Under the pieces are notes generated by a model. The model searched no databases, was not told where the DNA came from, and worked only from the letters and a program-made list of their open reading frames with translations. A stretch of DNA of 64,000 nucleotides from Cyanobium sp. Morenito 9A2 (GTDB lineage Bacteria; Cyanobacteriota; Cyanobacteriia; PCC-6307; Cyanobiaceae). Every line of letters begins with the position of its first letter. Position 1 is the stretch's first letter. The translations under genes and the position numbers were made by a program. The stretch spans positions 80,922 to 144,921 of the forward strand of contig NZ_JAGQBJ010000008.1 in assembly GCF_024345575.1 (NCBI RefSeq), written 5' to 3'. Shown here piece after piece: positions 18,734 to 31,010 of the stretch.

Positions 18734-20377
18734 TCAGGTGGCCAGCAGGGCTTCGACGAACTCGAAACTGTTGAAGGGACGCAAATCGCGGATGGTTTCA
18801 CCGGCGCCGATGAAACGGATGGGCAAGCCGGCCTCCGACGCCACCGCCACCGCCACCCCGCCCCGGGAACTGCCGTCGAGCTTGGTCAGCACCACGCCCG
18901 TGAGACCGGCGGCCTTGGCGAAGGCCATCGCCTGGCGCAGACCGTTCTGGCCCTGACTGGAATCAAGCACCAGCAAGGATTCCACCGCCGCCTCCGGCGC
19001 CAATCGATCAACGATGCGCCTCACCTTGGCCAGCTCCTCCATCAGGTTGTGCTTGGTCTGCAACCGTCCGGCGGTGTCCACCAGCACTAGATCGAGCCCC
19101 CTGGACTGGGCCGCCCCGATCGCATCAAAGACCACGGCGGCGGGATCAGCGTTGGCTGAGGCGTTGGCAATCACCGCCACACCACTGCGCTCACCCCAGA
19201 CCTTCACCTGCTCCACCGCCGCGGCCCGGAAGGTGTCGGCGGCGGCGATCAGGCAGGAGTAGCCGCTGCGCACCGCCAGATGGGCCAGCTTGCCCAGGGT
19301 GGTGGTCTTGCCGACGCCGTTCACCCCCACCAGCAACCAGACGTTCAGGCGGCCCCGTGCGGGAGCCAGCAGGGACTGGCCGCTGGCCGTGATCGGCTCC
19401 TCCAGAAGTCCCTGGAGCTGCTGCTTGAGAAAGCGGATCCCCTCCGAGGGATCGACCACCTCCACGTTCAGGCGGCGGCGCAGGGCCTCGAGCACCTGAT
19501 CGGTGGCCTTCACGCCCACATCGGCGCGCAGCAGCAGCGATTCGAGTTCATCGAGCACCTCCGGTCCCAGCGGGTCATCGCCGAAGGTTTCGAGCAGCTG
19601 GGACACCAGCCCCTGGCGGGTCTTCTCCATCCCCCGCCGCAGGCGCGAGAGCCAGTCGATTTCCTCCAGCGACACCTGGTCGACCCGGCGCCCCTGGGCC
19701 GCCAACACCTCCGCCGACCAGGTGAAGTCGGCGTCGAAGGCCCCCAGCTGGGGCTGATCCTCAAGGGTCGGCGCAGGGACTGAACCCGACGCTGGGGCCT
19801 GGGCTGCAGCGGTCGGCGTCCCGGGGGCACGCTCCAGCAACGCCTCTTGGCGCTGACGACGCTCGGCCGCCGCCCGCTCGAGCAGGGACAGGCCCTGACC
19901 CATTGCCATTGGTTCTGGGGCGCCAGCATCTGTGGAGGAGCGCTCGGGGGGAGTCGGGACCGCTGCTTCGATGGCGCTCCGCCCCGGCGCCGGAGGCGCA
20001 GCCACGGTCGTAGCGGTGGCCGCCGCCGCTTGGCGCTCGGCCTCCTGCTTGTCCTTCAACCGGGCATAGGCCTCGCGGGCCCACTCCAGGGCCTCGTCGC
20101 GGGCCTGATCGGGGCTGACACCCCTGGGTGGTGGTGGCGGGAGTGGTGCGGAAAGGGCTGGACTGGGAGCGGGTGCCGTCGGTGAAGAGTCCCTGCCGGC
20201 CTCGCCATCGGGGGTTGAACCACCGGCGGGAGCAAGGGCTCCGGGGCTGGGGGGTTCAGCCGCAGGGGGGTCCGTGGCCGGGCGGGGGTCCGCAGGCGAC
20301 TCGGGCCCGGGGGGGGGCACCCCGGCATCGCCCTCACTGGCCACACGACGGCCCCGCTGGAACCAGTTGAAGACCAT
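18734..20377 (-). CDS. ftsY: Signal recognition particle receptor FtsY
   Basis: FtsY docks SRP-ribosome complexes at the membrane. The 547-residue protein has a long Pro/Ala/Glu-rich N-terminal A region (about 1-230), then the NG GTPase: [19 protein letters not shown] (G1), [30 protein letters not shown] and [13 protein letters not shown]. The family C-terminus [20 protein letters not shown] is intact. ATG 20377 lies 3 bases after the nusB stop, so nusB and ftsY are coupled. The length of the low-complexity A region exceeds that of minimal FtsY proteins. Confidence 0.95.
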   Translation of the reverse strand: MVFNWFQRGRRVASEGDAGVPPPGPESPADPRPATDPPAAEPPSPGALAPAGGSTPDGEAGRDSSPTAPAPSPALSAPLPPPPPRGVSPDQARDEALEWAREAYARLKDKQEAERQAAAATATTVAAPPAPGRSAIEAAVPTPPERSSTDAGAPEPMAMGQGLSLLERAAAERRQRQEALLERAPGTPTAAAQAPASGSVPAPTLEDQPQLGAFDADFTWSAEVLAAQGRRVDQVSLEEIDWLSRLRRGMEKTRQGLVSQLLETFGDDPLGPEVLDELESLLLRADVGVKATDQVLEALRRRLNVEVVDPSEGIRFLKQQLQGLLEEPITASGQSLLAPARGRLNVWLLVGVNGVGKTTTLGKLAHLAVRSGYSCLIAAADTFRAAAVEQVKVWGERSGVAVIANASANADPAAVVFDAIGAAQSRGLDLVLVDTAGRLQTKHNLMEELAKVRRIVDRLAPEAAVESLLVLDSSQGQNGLRQAMAFAKAAGLTGVVLTKLDGSSRGGVAVAVASEAGLPIRFIGAGETIRDLRPFNSFEFVEALLAT

Positions 20378-20380
20378 CGC

Positions 20381-20995
20381 TCAGGAAACCGCCTGGGTGA
20401 ACCGGCGCAACACGCCGTTGATCATGCGACGGCCCTGCTCGTCGCTGTAGCGATGGGCCAACTCCACGGCCTCGTTGCAGGCAACGGCCGGCGGCGTGCC
20501 GAAGGCCTCGATCTCCGCCGCCGCCAGACGCAGGATGTCCCGGTCGATGCGCGGCAGGCGGGTGAGCCGCCAACCCTCCATCACCCCATCGAGGCGGGCA
20601 TCGAGGGCCTCCCGGCGCTTGAGCACCGCCCTGGTGCGCTCCAAGGCGCCGCGCCGCACCTCCTCCTGGTCAGCCAGCAGCAACAGCCGGGGAATCTCCA
20701 GACTGGCGGAAAGCTGATTGAGCGCCAGCTCGGCCTGGGAAAGCCCCTGCTGCAGGTGGTCCCTGACCTGGGGCAGCCGCTCCGTGCCATCGAGAAGTTC
20801 ACTGTCGAGCAGGTGTTGCTGGGCCTCCTGGAGGGCGCTGGCGGAACGATCGAGCGCCTCACGCACCAGCTGAGCCAAGCTAGCGATGGCCTGGTTGAGC
20901 AGACCATCGAGGGCCAGATCGGGAGCGGGAACGCGGTCGTTGGTCTGGCCCAGCATCAGCAGGGCCAGTTCTCTGGCGACGGATCGACTCTGCAT
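20381..20995 (-). CDS. nusB: Transcription antitermination factor NusB
   Basis: NusB binds boxA RNA with S10 during rRNA transcription antitermination. The start at ATG 20995 gives MQSRSVARELALLMLGQ, the conserved helix 1, and a 204-residue protein; the upstream open frame is rejected. The C-terminal half has RLTRLPRIDRDILRLAAAE and PPAVACNEAVELAHRYSDE, both diagnostic. A 60-odd residue insert of helical sequence separates helix 1 from the conserved core, as in other cyanobacterial NusB proteins. It is followed by ftsY after 3 bases. Confidence 0.93.
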   Translation of the reverse strand: MQSRSVARELALLMLGQTNDRVPAPDLALDGLLNQAIASLAQLVREALDRSASALQEAQQHLLDSELLDGTERLPQVRDHLQQGLSQAELALNQLSASLEIPRLLLLADQEEVRRGALERTRAVLKRREALDARLDGVMEGWRLTRLPRIDRDILRLAAAEIEAFGTPPAVACNEAVELAHRYSDEQGRRMINGVLRRFTQAVS

Positions 20996-21020
20996 GGGCA
21001 CCTGAGCGGCCGGCCGAAGC

Positions 21021-21770
21021 TCAGGCCTTGTTGGGGGGGGACGTGGAGTAAGAGGGGGCGCGCAACTGGGCCAGGAGGCTGGAGAAACTACGGCTGGCCG
21101 GGGTTTCCCGCTCATCGGGGCTGACGATGCCGGCCGAGATGATCGTTCGGAAAGCATCCTCCACCGAGAGGTCGAGATCCTGAACGGCTGTTTCTGGGAC
21201 CACGGCGTACCAGCCGGTGGTGGGGTTGGGGGCCGTGGGAATGAACACGCTCAGCATCGGCTGGGGAAAACCTGCCTGCACCGTCGAACCGATCACACCG
21301 GTGACGAAACCGAGGGCGTAAAGACCTTCACGCGGATATTCCACCAGCACCACCCGCCGAAAGCGGCTGGAGTTGTCGCGCAGGAAGGTTTCCAGCAGCT
21401 GCTTAAGGGTCTTGTAGACGGAGCCCGCCAGAGGGATGCGCAGCAAGGTGCCCTCGCCGAACTCCAGCAGCCAGCGCCCGACGATGTTGCGGGCCATCAG
21501 GCCGATCAACAGGATCCCCAGCAAGGGCACCAGCAGGCCGACGCCGAGGTTGATCAGCTCCTGGAGCAGAGGGTTGAGCGTGTTGAACGGGTTGAACTGC
21601 TTGGGGATCGAGGTCAGGAACGCCAGCACGAAGCGACTGACCGTGGTGGCCAGCCAGATGGTGGTCGCCAGCGGGATGACCACCAGCAGACCTGCGATCA
21701 GGTCGTTCTTAAGATCCTGCTGGAGCCTGCTGGGCAGCGGCTGATCGGTTCGGGGGCTGGTTGGAACCAA
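21021..21770 (-). CDS. DUF502 family membrane protein
   Basis: A 249-residue protein with two hydrophobic segments: LIAGLLVVIPLATTIWLATT (about 25-45) and LGVGLLVPLLGILLIGLMA (about 75-95). After these come RIPLAGSVYKTLKQLLETF, VVLVEYPREGLYALGFVTG and FIPTAPNPTTGW, all typical of DUF502. The family is widespread in bacteria, and in plants includes LIKE-COV proteins; the bacterial function is unknown. The start appears to be TTG 21770. It lies 25 bases upstream of nusB on the same strand, so it is probably part of that operon. Confidence 0.87.
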   Translation of the reverse strand: MVPTSPRTDQPLPSRLQQDLKNDLIAGLLVVIPLATTIWLATTVSRFVLAFLTSIPKQFNPFNTLNPLLQELINLGVGLLVPLLGILLIGLMARNIVGRWLLEFGEGTLLRIPLAGSVYKTLKQLLETFLRDNSSRFRRVVLVEYPREGLYALGFVTGVIGSTVQAGFPQPMLSVFIPTAPNPTTGWYAVVPETAVQDLDLSVEDAFRTIISAGIVSPDERETPASRSFSSLLAQLRAPSYSTSPPNKA

Positions 21771-21822
21771 GTGGCGACCCGGCGGTCCGGCGGTCGTAGA
21801 TCTACCTGCAACTTAGCCAGCC

Positions 21823-22476
21823 TCAGAGCGCCGAGGCGAGCGCCAGCAGGGTGAAGGCCACCGCCAGCACAAGGGCGGAGCCGGTGCCGCCATACCGACG
21901 CTGGTTGGTCGAGAGGTCGCGGGCCCGCTCGGCCTGCTGGATCTGTTTTTCCGCCTGCTGCAGGCGGCTTTCGAACTGCGTCTTCACCAACTGCAGTTTC
22001 TGCTCGGCCGTCCCGCCCGGAGGCAGCTGACCCGTCTGCTCCAACTGGGCCACGAGCTGCTGGATCGCCAGGGGGTTCTGCAACTGGGCACGGGCCGCCT
22101 GCACCTGGCTGCGCTGGGAGGCGAGCTGCTGCTCGGCCTGGTCGGCGAGGGCCCGATCACCGCTGATCGACACCGGCACGGCCACCAGCAGGGCCACCGC
22201 CAGCACGGCGCTGATGCCCGTGACCAGCCAGCGCACGGGGGTGTGCCTCTCGTTGGGATGGTCCAGGCGAGAGGAGAGCAGGACGAGCAGCAAGCCCAGC
22301 AGAGCCAGGGGCGCCTGGCTCACGAGCCGCTCCACCAGCAACTGACGGAAGGCCTCCTCTCCCCAGGCCCAGGGGATCAACGTGGCCGTGAGCTGCAGCA
22401 GGAGCAGCACCACGAGGGTGAGGCCAAGCCAGCGCACAACGGTGGAAAAGCGCCCGGAGGCGGCAAGGGTGGTCAC
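21823..22476 (-). CDS. HpsJ-like cyanobacterial membrane protein
   Basis: I start this at GTG 22476 (VTTLAASGRFSTVVRWLG), because the open frame further upstream overlaps the divergent queG gene and reads as noise. The 217-residue protein has four hydrophobic segments: two near the N-terminus, one near the middle (SAVLAVALLVAVPVSI) and one at the C-terminus (SALVLAVAFTLLALASAL). Between the last two is a Gln-rich coiled coil. The layout resembles the cyanobacterial HpsJ family, first named in hormogonium polysaccharide secretion; the resemblance is from memory and moderate. Function here is unknown. Confidence 0.65.
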   Translation of the reverse strand: MTTLAASGRFSTVVRWLGLTLVVLLLLQLTATLIPWAWGEEAFRQLLVERLVSQAPLALLGLLLVLLSSRLDHPNERHTPVRWLVTGISAVLAVALLVAVPVSISGDRALADQAEQQLASQRSQVQAARAQLQNPLAIQQLVAQLEQTGQLPPGGTAEQKLQLVKTQFESRLQQAEKQIQQAERARDLSTNQRRYGGTGSALVLAVAFTLLALASAL

Positions 22477-22507
22477 AGCAAGATGACGGTGTCGCGCAAC
22501 TGTACGG

Positions 22508-23443
22508 GTGAGAACCGAGCTGGCCGAGCGGCTGAAACAGGAGGCGATGGGGCTGGGCTTCGCTCCGGTCGGCATCGCCGCCGTGCCCGGTGGCGGCCAG
22601 CTCCGCCTGCGCACCGCCGCCCTGGAGCGCTGGCTCCAGGCGGGCCACCAGGGCTCCATGGGTTGGATGGCTGACCCGCGCCGCGCCCGGGTGGAAACGC
22701 TGCTGGACGGTGTGCGCAGCCTGGTGGCGGTGGGGCTGAGCTACCACGTGGCGGCCGAGCGCGTCCCCGGCGCCCTGGCCATCGCCCGCTACGGCTGGGG
22801 TCGGGATTACCACCGGGTGATCGACGGGCGCCTTCGACAGCTGGGGCGCTGGCTGGAGGGTCAGGTGCCGTCCAGCCGCTGGCGCGTTTGCGTGGACAGC
22901 GCCCCGCTGCTCGACAAGGCCTGGGCCGAAGAGGCTGGGCTGGGCTGGATCGGCAAGAACGCCAACCTCATCCATCCCCAAAAGGGCTCCTGGCTGCTGC
23001 TGGGCCATCTACTCACCACCGTGGAGCTGCCGGCCGACCGTCCCGCCGAGCCCCTCTGCGGCAGCTGCAGCCGCTGCCTGGAGGCCTGCCCCACCGGGGC
23101 GATAAGTGAACCCTTCGTGGTCGATGCCCGGCGCTGCCTGGCCTTTCACACGATCGAAAGCCGTGAGCCCAGCCTGCCGGAGCCCATCAAGGCGGGCCTG
23201 GGCAACTGGGTGGCGGGCTGTGACATCTGCCAGGACGTCTGCCCCTGGAACGGGCCGAGGTTGGAGCCTTCCAAAGACCCCGATGTGCAGCCCCGGCCCT
23301 GGATGCTGGATCTGCGGGCGGAGGAAGCCCTGGGCTGGAACGATGCCGCCTGGGATGAACGGCTGCGGGCCTCGGCCCTGCGGCGCATCAAACCCTGGAT
23401 GTGGCGCCGAAACATCAGAGCCACCCTGGGGCCGGGATCCTAG
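22508..23443 (+). CDS. queG: Epoxyqueuosine reductase
   Basis: QueG reduces epoxyqueuosine to queuosine in tRNA, the last step of this wobble modification, using cobalamin and two 4Fe-4S clusters. The 311-residue protein starts at GTG 22508. It contains the N-terminal domain with SMGWMADPRRARV, the catalytic region CVDSAPLLDKAWAEEAGLGW, KNANLIHPQKGSW, and the ferredoxin-like clusters CGSCSRCLEACPTGAI and CDICQDVCPWN. It has no C-terminal HEAT-repeat extension. It diverges from the HpsJ-like gene with only 31 bases between starts. Confidence 0.95.
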   Translation: MRTELAERLKQEAMGLGFAPVGIAAVPGGGQLRLRTAALERWLQAGHQGSMGWMADPRRARVETLLDGVRSLVAVGLSYHVAAERVPGALAIARYGWGRDYHRVIDGRLRQLGRWLEGQVPSSRWRVCVDSAPLLDKAWAEEAGLGWIGKNANLIHPQKGSWLLLGHLLTTVELPADRPAEPLCGSCSRCLEACPTGAISEPFVVDARRCLAFHTIESREPSLPEPIKAGLGNWVAGCDICQDVCPWNGPRLEPSKDPDVQPRPWMLDLRAEEALGWNDAAWDERLRASALRRIKPWMWRRNIRATLGPGS

Positions 23444-23461
23444 GCTGCTCCTTGATACCGG

Positions 23462-24376
23462 ATGACCTCAATGACCCCCCGCTGGTTGCGGTCCATGGTG
23501 GCCGCTCCTCTGGCGATTGGCCTGACAGCTGGAGGCCTCGTGGTGGGAACAGCCCCGGCGGCCCAGGCCCTGGTGCCCTATGTCTACATCCCCCGCTCCC
23601 AGGAGCTGGAGGCTTCCGGACTGGGGATCGCCCAGGCGGCCACCCGCCTGTTGCGGCTGGGCCAGGCGGAAGATGCCGCCAAGTTGGCGGCCCTGACCGT
23701 GCAGCTGCTGCCCGCTGACCCCCGGGGATGGGTGCTGCTGGCGGAGGCGCAGTTGCGCAGCAACCAGACCAAGGAAGCCTCCAAAGCCCTGGCGCGGGCC
23801 AAACAACTGGACCCCCGCAACCCTGGCATCCTGTTCGCCCAGGGCTCCCTGGCCCTGCGGGATGGCCAGCCCCGACAGGCGATGACCTACCTGGAACAGG
23901 GTCTCAAGCTGGAGAGCAAGAACCCTGGTGCCTACTTCGATCTGGGCAACGCCCATCTCCTGTTGAACAACCCTTCCGCGGCCCTGAGCTCGTTCGAGAA
24001 GGCGGCATCCCTACGCAAGGGCTTCTGGGAAGCGATCAACAACCAGGCCCTGGTGCTGTTCGAGATGGGGCAAACGCGGGAGGCGATCGACCGCTGGCGG
24101 CAGGCCCTGCAGGTCAAGGCCAACGCCGCCGAACCCACCCTCGCCCTGGCCGCGGCCCTCCAGGGCGGCGGCCAGGGCGAAGAAGCGCTGCGGTTGGCCA
24201 AACAGGCCCTCGGCAGCGAACCCAACTACGTGCTGGAGTCGTACCAGAAGGAACAGCTCTGGGGCACCAAGTTGCGGGCCGCCACCCAGCGGCTGCTGGG
24301 TCGGCCTGAACTTAAACAGGCGGTGGACCGGGCCCTGGTGAATGCCAGCATGGGCAGCCCCGAAGCAAGCGAGTAG
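23462..24376 (+). CDS. Secreted or periplasmic TPR-repeat protein
   Basis: A 304-residue protein with an N-terminal signal peptide (Arg near residue 7, hydrophobic core VAAPLAIGLTAGGLVVG, Ala-rich cleavage region AAQALVP around 32-38). The mature part is made of tetratricopeptide repeats, for example GWVLLAEAQLRSNQTKEASK, FAQGSLALRDGQPRQAMTY and FDLGNAHLLLNNPSAALSS. TPR proteins bind partner proteins; no partner can be named. It follows queG by 18 bases and precedes the topoisomerase gene, all on the plus strand, an order I recall from other picocyanobacteria. ATG 23462 or ATG 23471 may be the start. Confidence 0.85.
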   Translation: MTSMTPRWLRSMVAAPLAIGLTAGGLVVGTAPAAQALVPYVYIPRSQELEASGLGIAQAATRLLRLGQAEDAAKLAALTVQLLPADPRGWVLLAEAQLRSNQTKEASKALARAKQLDPRNPGILFAQGSLALRDGQPRQAMTYLEQGLKLESKNPGAYFDLGNAHLLLNNPSAALSSFEKAASLRKGFWEAINNQALVLFEMGQTREAIDRWRQALQVKANAAEPTLALAAALQGGGQGEEALRLAKQALGSEPNYVLESYQKEQLWGTKLRAATQRLLGRPELKQAVDRALVNASMGSPEASE

Positions 24377-24453
24377 CGGGGCGGCAAGGCGCAGGGGGGG
24401 CTGGGGCGCCATCTGTAGGCTGAGCGCCTTCCGCCACCACAGCCCGAACCCGG

Positions 24454-26910
24454 ATGGCCGAGGAGCGCATCCAGCCAATCGCCCTGCATCAGGAGATGCA
24501 GCGCTCTTACCTCGAGTACGCCATGAGCGTGATCGTGGGGCGGGCCCTGCCGGACGTGCGCGACGGTCTCAAGCCCGTGCAGCGGCGCATCCTGTTCGCG
24601 ATGCACGAGCTGGGTCTCACCCCTGATCGGCCCTACCGCAAATGCGCGCGGGTGGTGGGGGATGTGCTGGGCAAGTACCATCCCCACGGCGACCAGGCGG
24701 TCTATGACGCCCTGGTGCGGCTGGTGCAGACCTTCGCCAGTCGCCATCCTCTACTGGATGGCCATGGCAATTTCGGCTCCGTCGACGACGACCCGGCCGC
24801 CGCCATGCGTTACACGGAGACACGGCTCGCGCCGATCTCCCATGAGGCGCTGCTCGATGAAATCGGCAACGACACGGTTGATTTCGCCTCCAACTTCGAT
24901 GGCTCCCAACAGGAGCCGACGGTGCTCCCCGCCCAGTTGCCCTTCCTGCTGCTGAACGGCTGCTCGGGCATCGCCGTGGGGATGGCCACCAACATCCCAC
25001 CCCACAACCTCGGCGAGGTGGTGGATGCCCTGATCTCCCTGGTGCGCAAGCCCGACCTCAGCGACGACAAGCTGCTGGAGCTCGTGCCAGGCCCCGACTT
25101 TCCCACCGGAGGCGAGGTGCTCACCGGCAGCGGTGTGCGTGACACCTACCTGGGCGGCCGCGGCAGCATCCCCATGCGCGGGGTCGCCCACATCGAAGAA
25201 GTGCAGCCCGGCAAGGGCCGCCACCGTCGCGCCGCGGTTGTGATCACTGAGCTTCCCTATCAGCTGAGCAAGGCGGGCTGGATCGAGAAACTGGCCGAGC
25301 AGGTGAACGACGGCAAGATCGGCGGCATCGCCGACATCCGCGACGAAAGCGACCGCGACGGCATGCGCGTGGTGGTGGAGCTGCGCCGCGATGCCGAAGC
25401 CACGAACGTGCTCGGCGAACTGCAGCGCCGTACGGCATTGCAGAGCAACTTCGGCGCGATCCTGCTGGCCCTGGTGGACGGCAAACCCCAGCAACTGAGC
25501 TTGCGCCAACTGCTGGAGCGGTTCCTGGAGTACCGCGAACACACCATGATCCGCCGCACCAACCACGCTCTCAAGCGCGCCGAAGACCGCCTGGAGGTGG
25601 TGGAGGGTCTGATCAAGGCCCTCGACGCCCTGCAACGGGTGATCGCCCTGATCCAGGCGGCCGCAGACGCGGCCTCAGCCCGGGCCAGCCTGCAGGTGCA
25701 GCTTGGCCTGAGCGAACGCCAGGCGGACGCCGTGCTCGCCATGCCCCTGCGACGGCTCACCAGCCTGGAACAAGACGGCCTGCGCAGCGAAGCCGAGGAG
25801 CTGCGGGGAGAGCGCACACGGCTGCGGGAGCTGCTCGACAACCGCGACAGCCTGCTGGAGGCCCTGGTCCGTGAGCTCAAGGCGCTCAGGAAGCGCTTTG
25901 CCACCCCCCGCCGCACCCGCCTGGTGGAGGGGGGCGATGCCCTGGTGGCCCAGCGGGCGGCGGCCGTGCGACCCAATGCCGAACGCCAGCGCCAACAGGC
26001 CTACGGGGCCCTGGCCAGTGATGGCCGGTTGGTGATCAGCGCCGATGGCCAGGTGAGGATCGTCGCCCCCCAGCTGCTGGGGCGCTTGCATTTGGACGAG
26101 CCCGTGGATCTGGGGGAACACCCGGCTCCGGCCCGTCTGATCCTGCCGATCGCAGGCCAACCCAGCCTGCTGGCCTTCACCAGCAGCGGCCGAGCGGCCC
26201 TGCTGCGCTGGGAGTTTGCTGGCCAGCAAACGGGGAACCTTGAGAAATTCCTCCCCGAAAGCCTCGAGGGCGAACGCGTGGTGCAGGTGCTTCCCCTCGT
26301 GGGCGATGCCTCCCTCAGCCTGGGGCTGCTCAGCAGCGATGGCCGCTTCAAGCGCCTGCCGACGAGCGAATTCCAGGAGCTCTCCGGCCGGGCCGTCACG
26401 GTGCTCAAGCTTCGCGATGGCGTGGAGCTTCAGCGGGTGGTGACCTGCCGAGAAGGAGATGACCTGATCGTGGCCAGCAGCACCGGTCGGGTGCTGAAAC
26501 TGGCGGTGAACGAAGTCAACCTGCCGCTGATGGGGCGCAGTGCCCAGGGGCCAGTGCTGATGCGCCTGCTGCCGGGTGAAACCGTGGTGGGCGCGGTGAC
26601 CGCCGGAGCAAGCGACGACGTGCTACTCGCCAGCACCGGTGGACAGCTCAAGCGCCTGCGGGCCGGCGGCCTGCGCCGCTGCGAGCGGGGGGATCTGGGG
26701 CAGATCGGGCTGCGCTTCCAGGAGCGCAGCGATCAGTTGGTGGATCTCCAGGGACTGGGGTCGGGGCTGGTGAGCGTGCTGGTGGGCGACAAGCGCCATT
26801 TCCGGTTCAACGCCGACCAACTCGAAACCCAGGACGCCCCTGGCAGCGGTGAACATTATCCCCTGGGCGAGGGCGAACGCGTGAGGGAGCTCGTGCCCCT
26901 GATCCGCTGA
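24454..26910 (+). CDS. Type IIA DNA topoisomerase subunit A (GyrA/ParC-like)
   Basis: The 818-residue protein is the DNA-cleaving subunit of gyrase or topoisomerase IV. Visible are the N-terminal helix [54 protein letters not shown], and the catalytic tyrosine in [10 protein letters not shown] (Tyr about 120). A coiled coil follows, and the C-terminus has several beta-pinwheel blades. I see no clear GyrA box (QRRGGKG type), which argues for the ParC-like paralogue described as a second A subunit in cyanobacteria, but the distinction is inference. No B subunit is encoded in the window. Confidence 0.9.
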   Translation: MAEERIQPIALHQEMQRSYLEYAMSVIVGRALPDVRDGLKPVQRRILFAMHELGLTPDRPYRKCARVVGDVLGKYHPHGDQAVYDALVRLVQTFASRHPLLDGHGNFGSVDDDPAAAMRYTETRLAPISHEALLDEIGNDTVDFASNFDGSQQEPTVLPAQLPFLLLNGCSGIAVGMATNIPPHNLGEVVDALISLVRKPDLSDDKLLELVPGPDFPTGGEVLTGSGVRDTYLGGRGSIPMRGVAHIEEVQPGKGRHRRAAVVITELPYQLSKAGWIEKLAEQVNDGKIGGIADIRDESDRDGMRVVVELRRDAEATNVLGELQRRTALQSNFGAILLALVDGKPQQLSLRQLLERFLEYREHTMIRRTNHALKRAEDRLEVVEGLIKALDALQRVIALIQAAADAASARASLQVQLGLSERQADAVLAMPLRRLTSLEQDGLRSEAEELRGERTRLRELLDNRDSLLEALVRELKALRKRFATPRRTRLVEGGDALVAQRAAAVRPNAERQRQQAYGALASDGRLVISADGQVRIVAPQLLGRLHLDEPVDLGEHPAPARLILPIAGQPSLLAFTSSGRAALLRWEFAGQQTGNLEKFLPESLEGERVVQVLPLVGDASLSLGLLSSDGRFKRLPTSEFQELSGRAVTVLKLRDGVELQRVVTCREGDDLIVASSTGRVLKLAVNEVNLPLMGRSAQGPVLMRLLPGETVVGAVTAGASDDVLLASTGGQLKRLRAGGLRRCERGDLGQIGLRFQERSDQLVDLQGLGSGLVSVLVGDKRHFRFNADQLETQDAPGSGEHYPLGEGERVRELVPLIR

Positions 26911-26997
26911 GACGATTCAACGGATTGGCCCCGGCGGTCCTCGTCCCACCCTGCCTAGAGGCTCACTCCTGAGGGCAGTGCAGCGCCCTGGGGCTGC

Positions 26998-28524
<1,527 letters not shown>

Positions 28525-28532
28525 AGTCTGCC

Positions 28533-30902
28533 TCAGCCCCGGGCACCGAGGCGCCGGGGAAGGGCCTGCTCGTAGCGTTCAGCCAGAGGGGCAAGGGCGC
28601 TGGTCAGCACCAGCTGATCCCCTCGGCTGAGGGTGAGCTGGGGCTCGGTGATCACCTGCCCCAGGCGCTCGGCCCAAGCCTGATCAGCCAAGGCACCGGC
28701 CCTCTCGAGGGCAGCCTGCCAAGGGCCTGTCCGGGACGCCGGCACCGACACCAACAGACGGGCGCCCCCCTCGGAAAACAGCAACCGATCGAGCCGCACT
28801 TCCCCGGGAGGCAGTTGCACCGTGGCCCCCAGCCCCGAGGCGATCGAGGCTTCCGCCAGGGCCACCGCCAAGCCGCCATCGGCCAGGTCGTGGGCGGAGG
28901 TCACCAGCCCTGAGGCGATCGCCAGGCGCAGGAACGCCTGCACCCGCACCTCCAGCTCCAGATCAGTGCGCGGTGGCCGACCGGTGACCAGGCCGTGGAT
29001 GCACTCCAGGTAACTGCTGCCCGCCAGCGACAGGCGCTCTTCGTTGGCGGCGGTTTCACAGATCGTTTCCAGGGGAACCCCCAGCAACCAGATCGCATCC
29101 CCAGGGGTACACCAGGCCAGACCGGTGACCTGGGCCAGGTCATGCACCAGACCCACCATGCCCACCACGGGCGTGGGGTGGATCGGCTGCATCTGTCCGT
29201 CGCTCAGCCGGGTCTCGTTGTAGAGGGAGACGTTGCCACCGGTCACGGGGGTGCCCAGGGCACGGCAGGCCTCCGCCAGGCCCCGGCAGGCCAGGGCCAG
29301 CTGCCAGTAGCCCCGGTCGGTGTCAGGGGAGGGGAAATTGAGGTTGTCGGTGACCGCCAGGGGCTCGGCGCCAACGCAGCTGAGGTTACGGGCCGCCTCC
29401 GCCACCGCGGCGATCGCGCCGCGCTCGGGATCAAGGGCCACCCAGCGATTCGGGCAATCCACCGTGGCCGCCACCCCGCGCGTCACTGCGGTGAGGGAGC
29501 CCTCCCCCTGCTGGGGACGCAGGCGCACCACGGCGGCATCGGCACCGCCAGGAGGCACCACGGTGTTGGCCTGCACCTGGTGGTCGTACTGGCGCCAGAC
29601 CCAGCGCTTGCTGGCAATGGTGGGATCATCCAGCAGCTTCTCCAAGACGGCGGCCCAGCCCAGAGTTCCCTTGGCGATGGCGATGCCGTCGATGCTGGCC
29701 TCAGGAAGCTGATCCTCACGCCAGTGCCAGTGGGCGAGCAGATCGGCCGGTGGCTCGTTGATCAGCTCGTGGTGGTTGATCGGGGTGTCATCGGCCAGGG
29801 CGTTGGCGGGCACCTCCGCCGCCACCTCGCCATGCTGAAGCACGCGCACGATCGGCTCGGCGAGCACCCGGCCCACCACCGCGGCCTGGAGACCCCAGCG
29901 GCGGAAGCGCTCCATCAGAGGCTCCTCCCGCCCGGCCCGCACCACGAAGAGCATGCGTTCCTGGGACTCCGAAAGCAGGTACTCGTAGGCGCTCATACCG
30001 GCCTCTCGGGCAGGGACCCGATCGAGATCCAGCTCCACCCCCACCCCACCCTTGGCGGCCATCTCCGAACAACTGCAGGTCAACCCAGCGGCGCCCATGT
30101 CCTGGGCAGCCACCACATCACCGCTCTTGAACGCCTCCAGACAGGCCTCGATCAAGCCCTTTTCCAGGAACGGATCCCCCACCTGCACGGCAGGGCGGTC
30201 GTCGAGGGAGGCGGCGGTGAGCTCGGCGGAGGCAAAGCTGGCGCCACCCATGCCATCGCGGCCGGTGGTGCTGCCCACATAAACCACCGGATTGCCGACG
30301 CCCTCGGCGCCGGAGCGCACGATCTCGGGCGTTTCCATCAACCCCAGAGCCATGGCGTTCACCAGCGGGTTGCCGCTGTAGCTGGGGTCGAAGGCGACCT
30401 CGCCGCCCACGGTGGGCACCCCAACACAGTTGCCGTAGTGGGCAATGCCGGCCACCACCCCCTCCATCAGACCCACGTTGCGCTCGTCTTCCAACGGGCC
30501 GAAGCGCAGGGCATTGAGCAGGGCGATCGGCCGCGCCCCCATGGTGAAGATGTCGCGCAGGATGCCGCCCACGCCCGTGGCCGCCCCCTGGAAGGGCTCC
30601 ACGGCGGAGGGGTGGTTGTGGCTTTCGATCTTGAAGGCCAGGTGCTGACCCTCCCCCAGGTCCACCACGCCCGCGTTCTCCCCCGGTCCCACCAGGATGC
30701 GGGGCCCCTCGGTGGGAAAGCCCCGCAACAGGGGGCGCGAATTGCGGTAGCAGCAGTGCTCCGACCACATCACTCCGAACATGCCCAATTCAGCGCGGTT
30801 GGGCGCCCGCCCGAGCCGACGGACGATCTCGTCGTAGTCAGCCTGGGAGAGCCCCTCCTTGCGCAGCGCCTCGGCAACGGAGAAGGTGGTGGTGGCAACC
30901 AC
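28533..30902 (-). CDS. purL: Phosphoribosylformylglycinamidine synthase subunit PurL
   Basis: The synthetase subunit of the FGAM synthase complex, which works with PurQ and PurS (not in this window). The 789-residue length fits the small, multi-subunit PurL rather than the fused large type. Motifs: [74 protein letters not shown] and the C-terminal [15 protein letters not shown]. Translation probably starts at GTG 30902. purF follows directly, and the PRC-barrel gene and dnaN lie upstream on the same strand. Confidence 0.96.
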   Translation of the reverse strand: MVATTTFSVAEALRKEGLSQADYDEIVRRLGRAPNRAELGMFGVMWSEHCCYRNSRPLLRGFPTEGPRILVGPGENAGVVDLGEGQHLAFKIESHNHPSAVEPFQGAATGVGGILRDIFTMGARPIALLNALRFGPLEDERNVGLMEGVVAGIAHYGNCVGVPTVGGEVAFDPSYSGNPLVNAMALGLMETPEIVRSGAEGVGNPVVYVGSTTGRDGMGGASFASAELTAASLDDRPAVQVGDPFLEKGLIEACLEAFKSGDVVAAQDMGAAGLTCSCSEMAAKGGVGVELDLDRVPAREAGMSAYEYLLSESQERMLFVVRAGREEPLMERFRRWGLQAAVVGRVLAEPIVRVLQHGEVAAEVPANALADDTPINHHELINEPPADLLAHWHWREDQLPEASIDGIAIAKGTLGWAAVLEKLLDDPTIASKRWVWRQYDHQVQANTVVPPGGADAAVVRLRPQQGEGSLTAVTRGVAATVDCPNRWVALDPERGAIAAVAEAARNLSCVGAEPLAVTDNLNFPSPDTDRGYWQLALACRGLAEACRALGTPVTGGNVSLYNETRLSDGQMQPIHPTPVVGMVGLVHDLAQVTGLAWCTPGDAIWLLGVPLETICETAANEERLSLAGSSYLECIHGLVTGRPPRTDLELEVRVQAFLRLAIASGLVTSAHDLADGGLAVALAEASIASGLGATVQLPPGEVRLDRLLFSEGGARLLVSVPASRTGPWQAALERAGALADQAWAERLGQVITEPQLTLSRGDQLVLTSALAPLAERYEQALPRRLGARG

Positions 30903-31010
30903 GGCGGCACGCTCAAGTGCTGATCAGTCTGGCTGAGGGGGGTCAGGCGTTTCAGGATTCGGGCTTCCACCCGGCCCCACCAGTGGATGGAGAACGACCT
31001 TTTGGAGCAC

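Noticed and set aside
28995..30923. 642-codon open frame antisense to purL
   Set aside because: Same effect; His/Gly/Ala-rich translation without domains, and purL is intact on the other strand.
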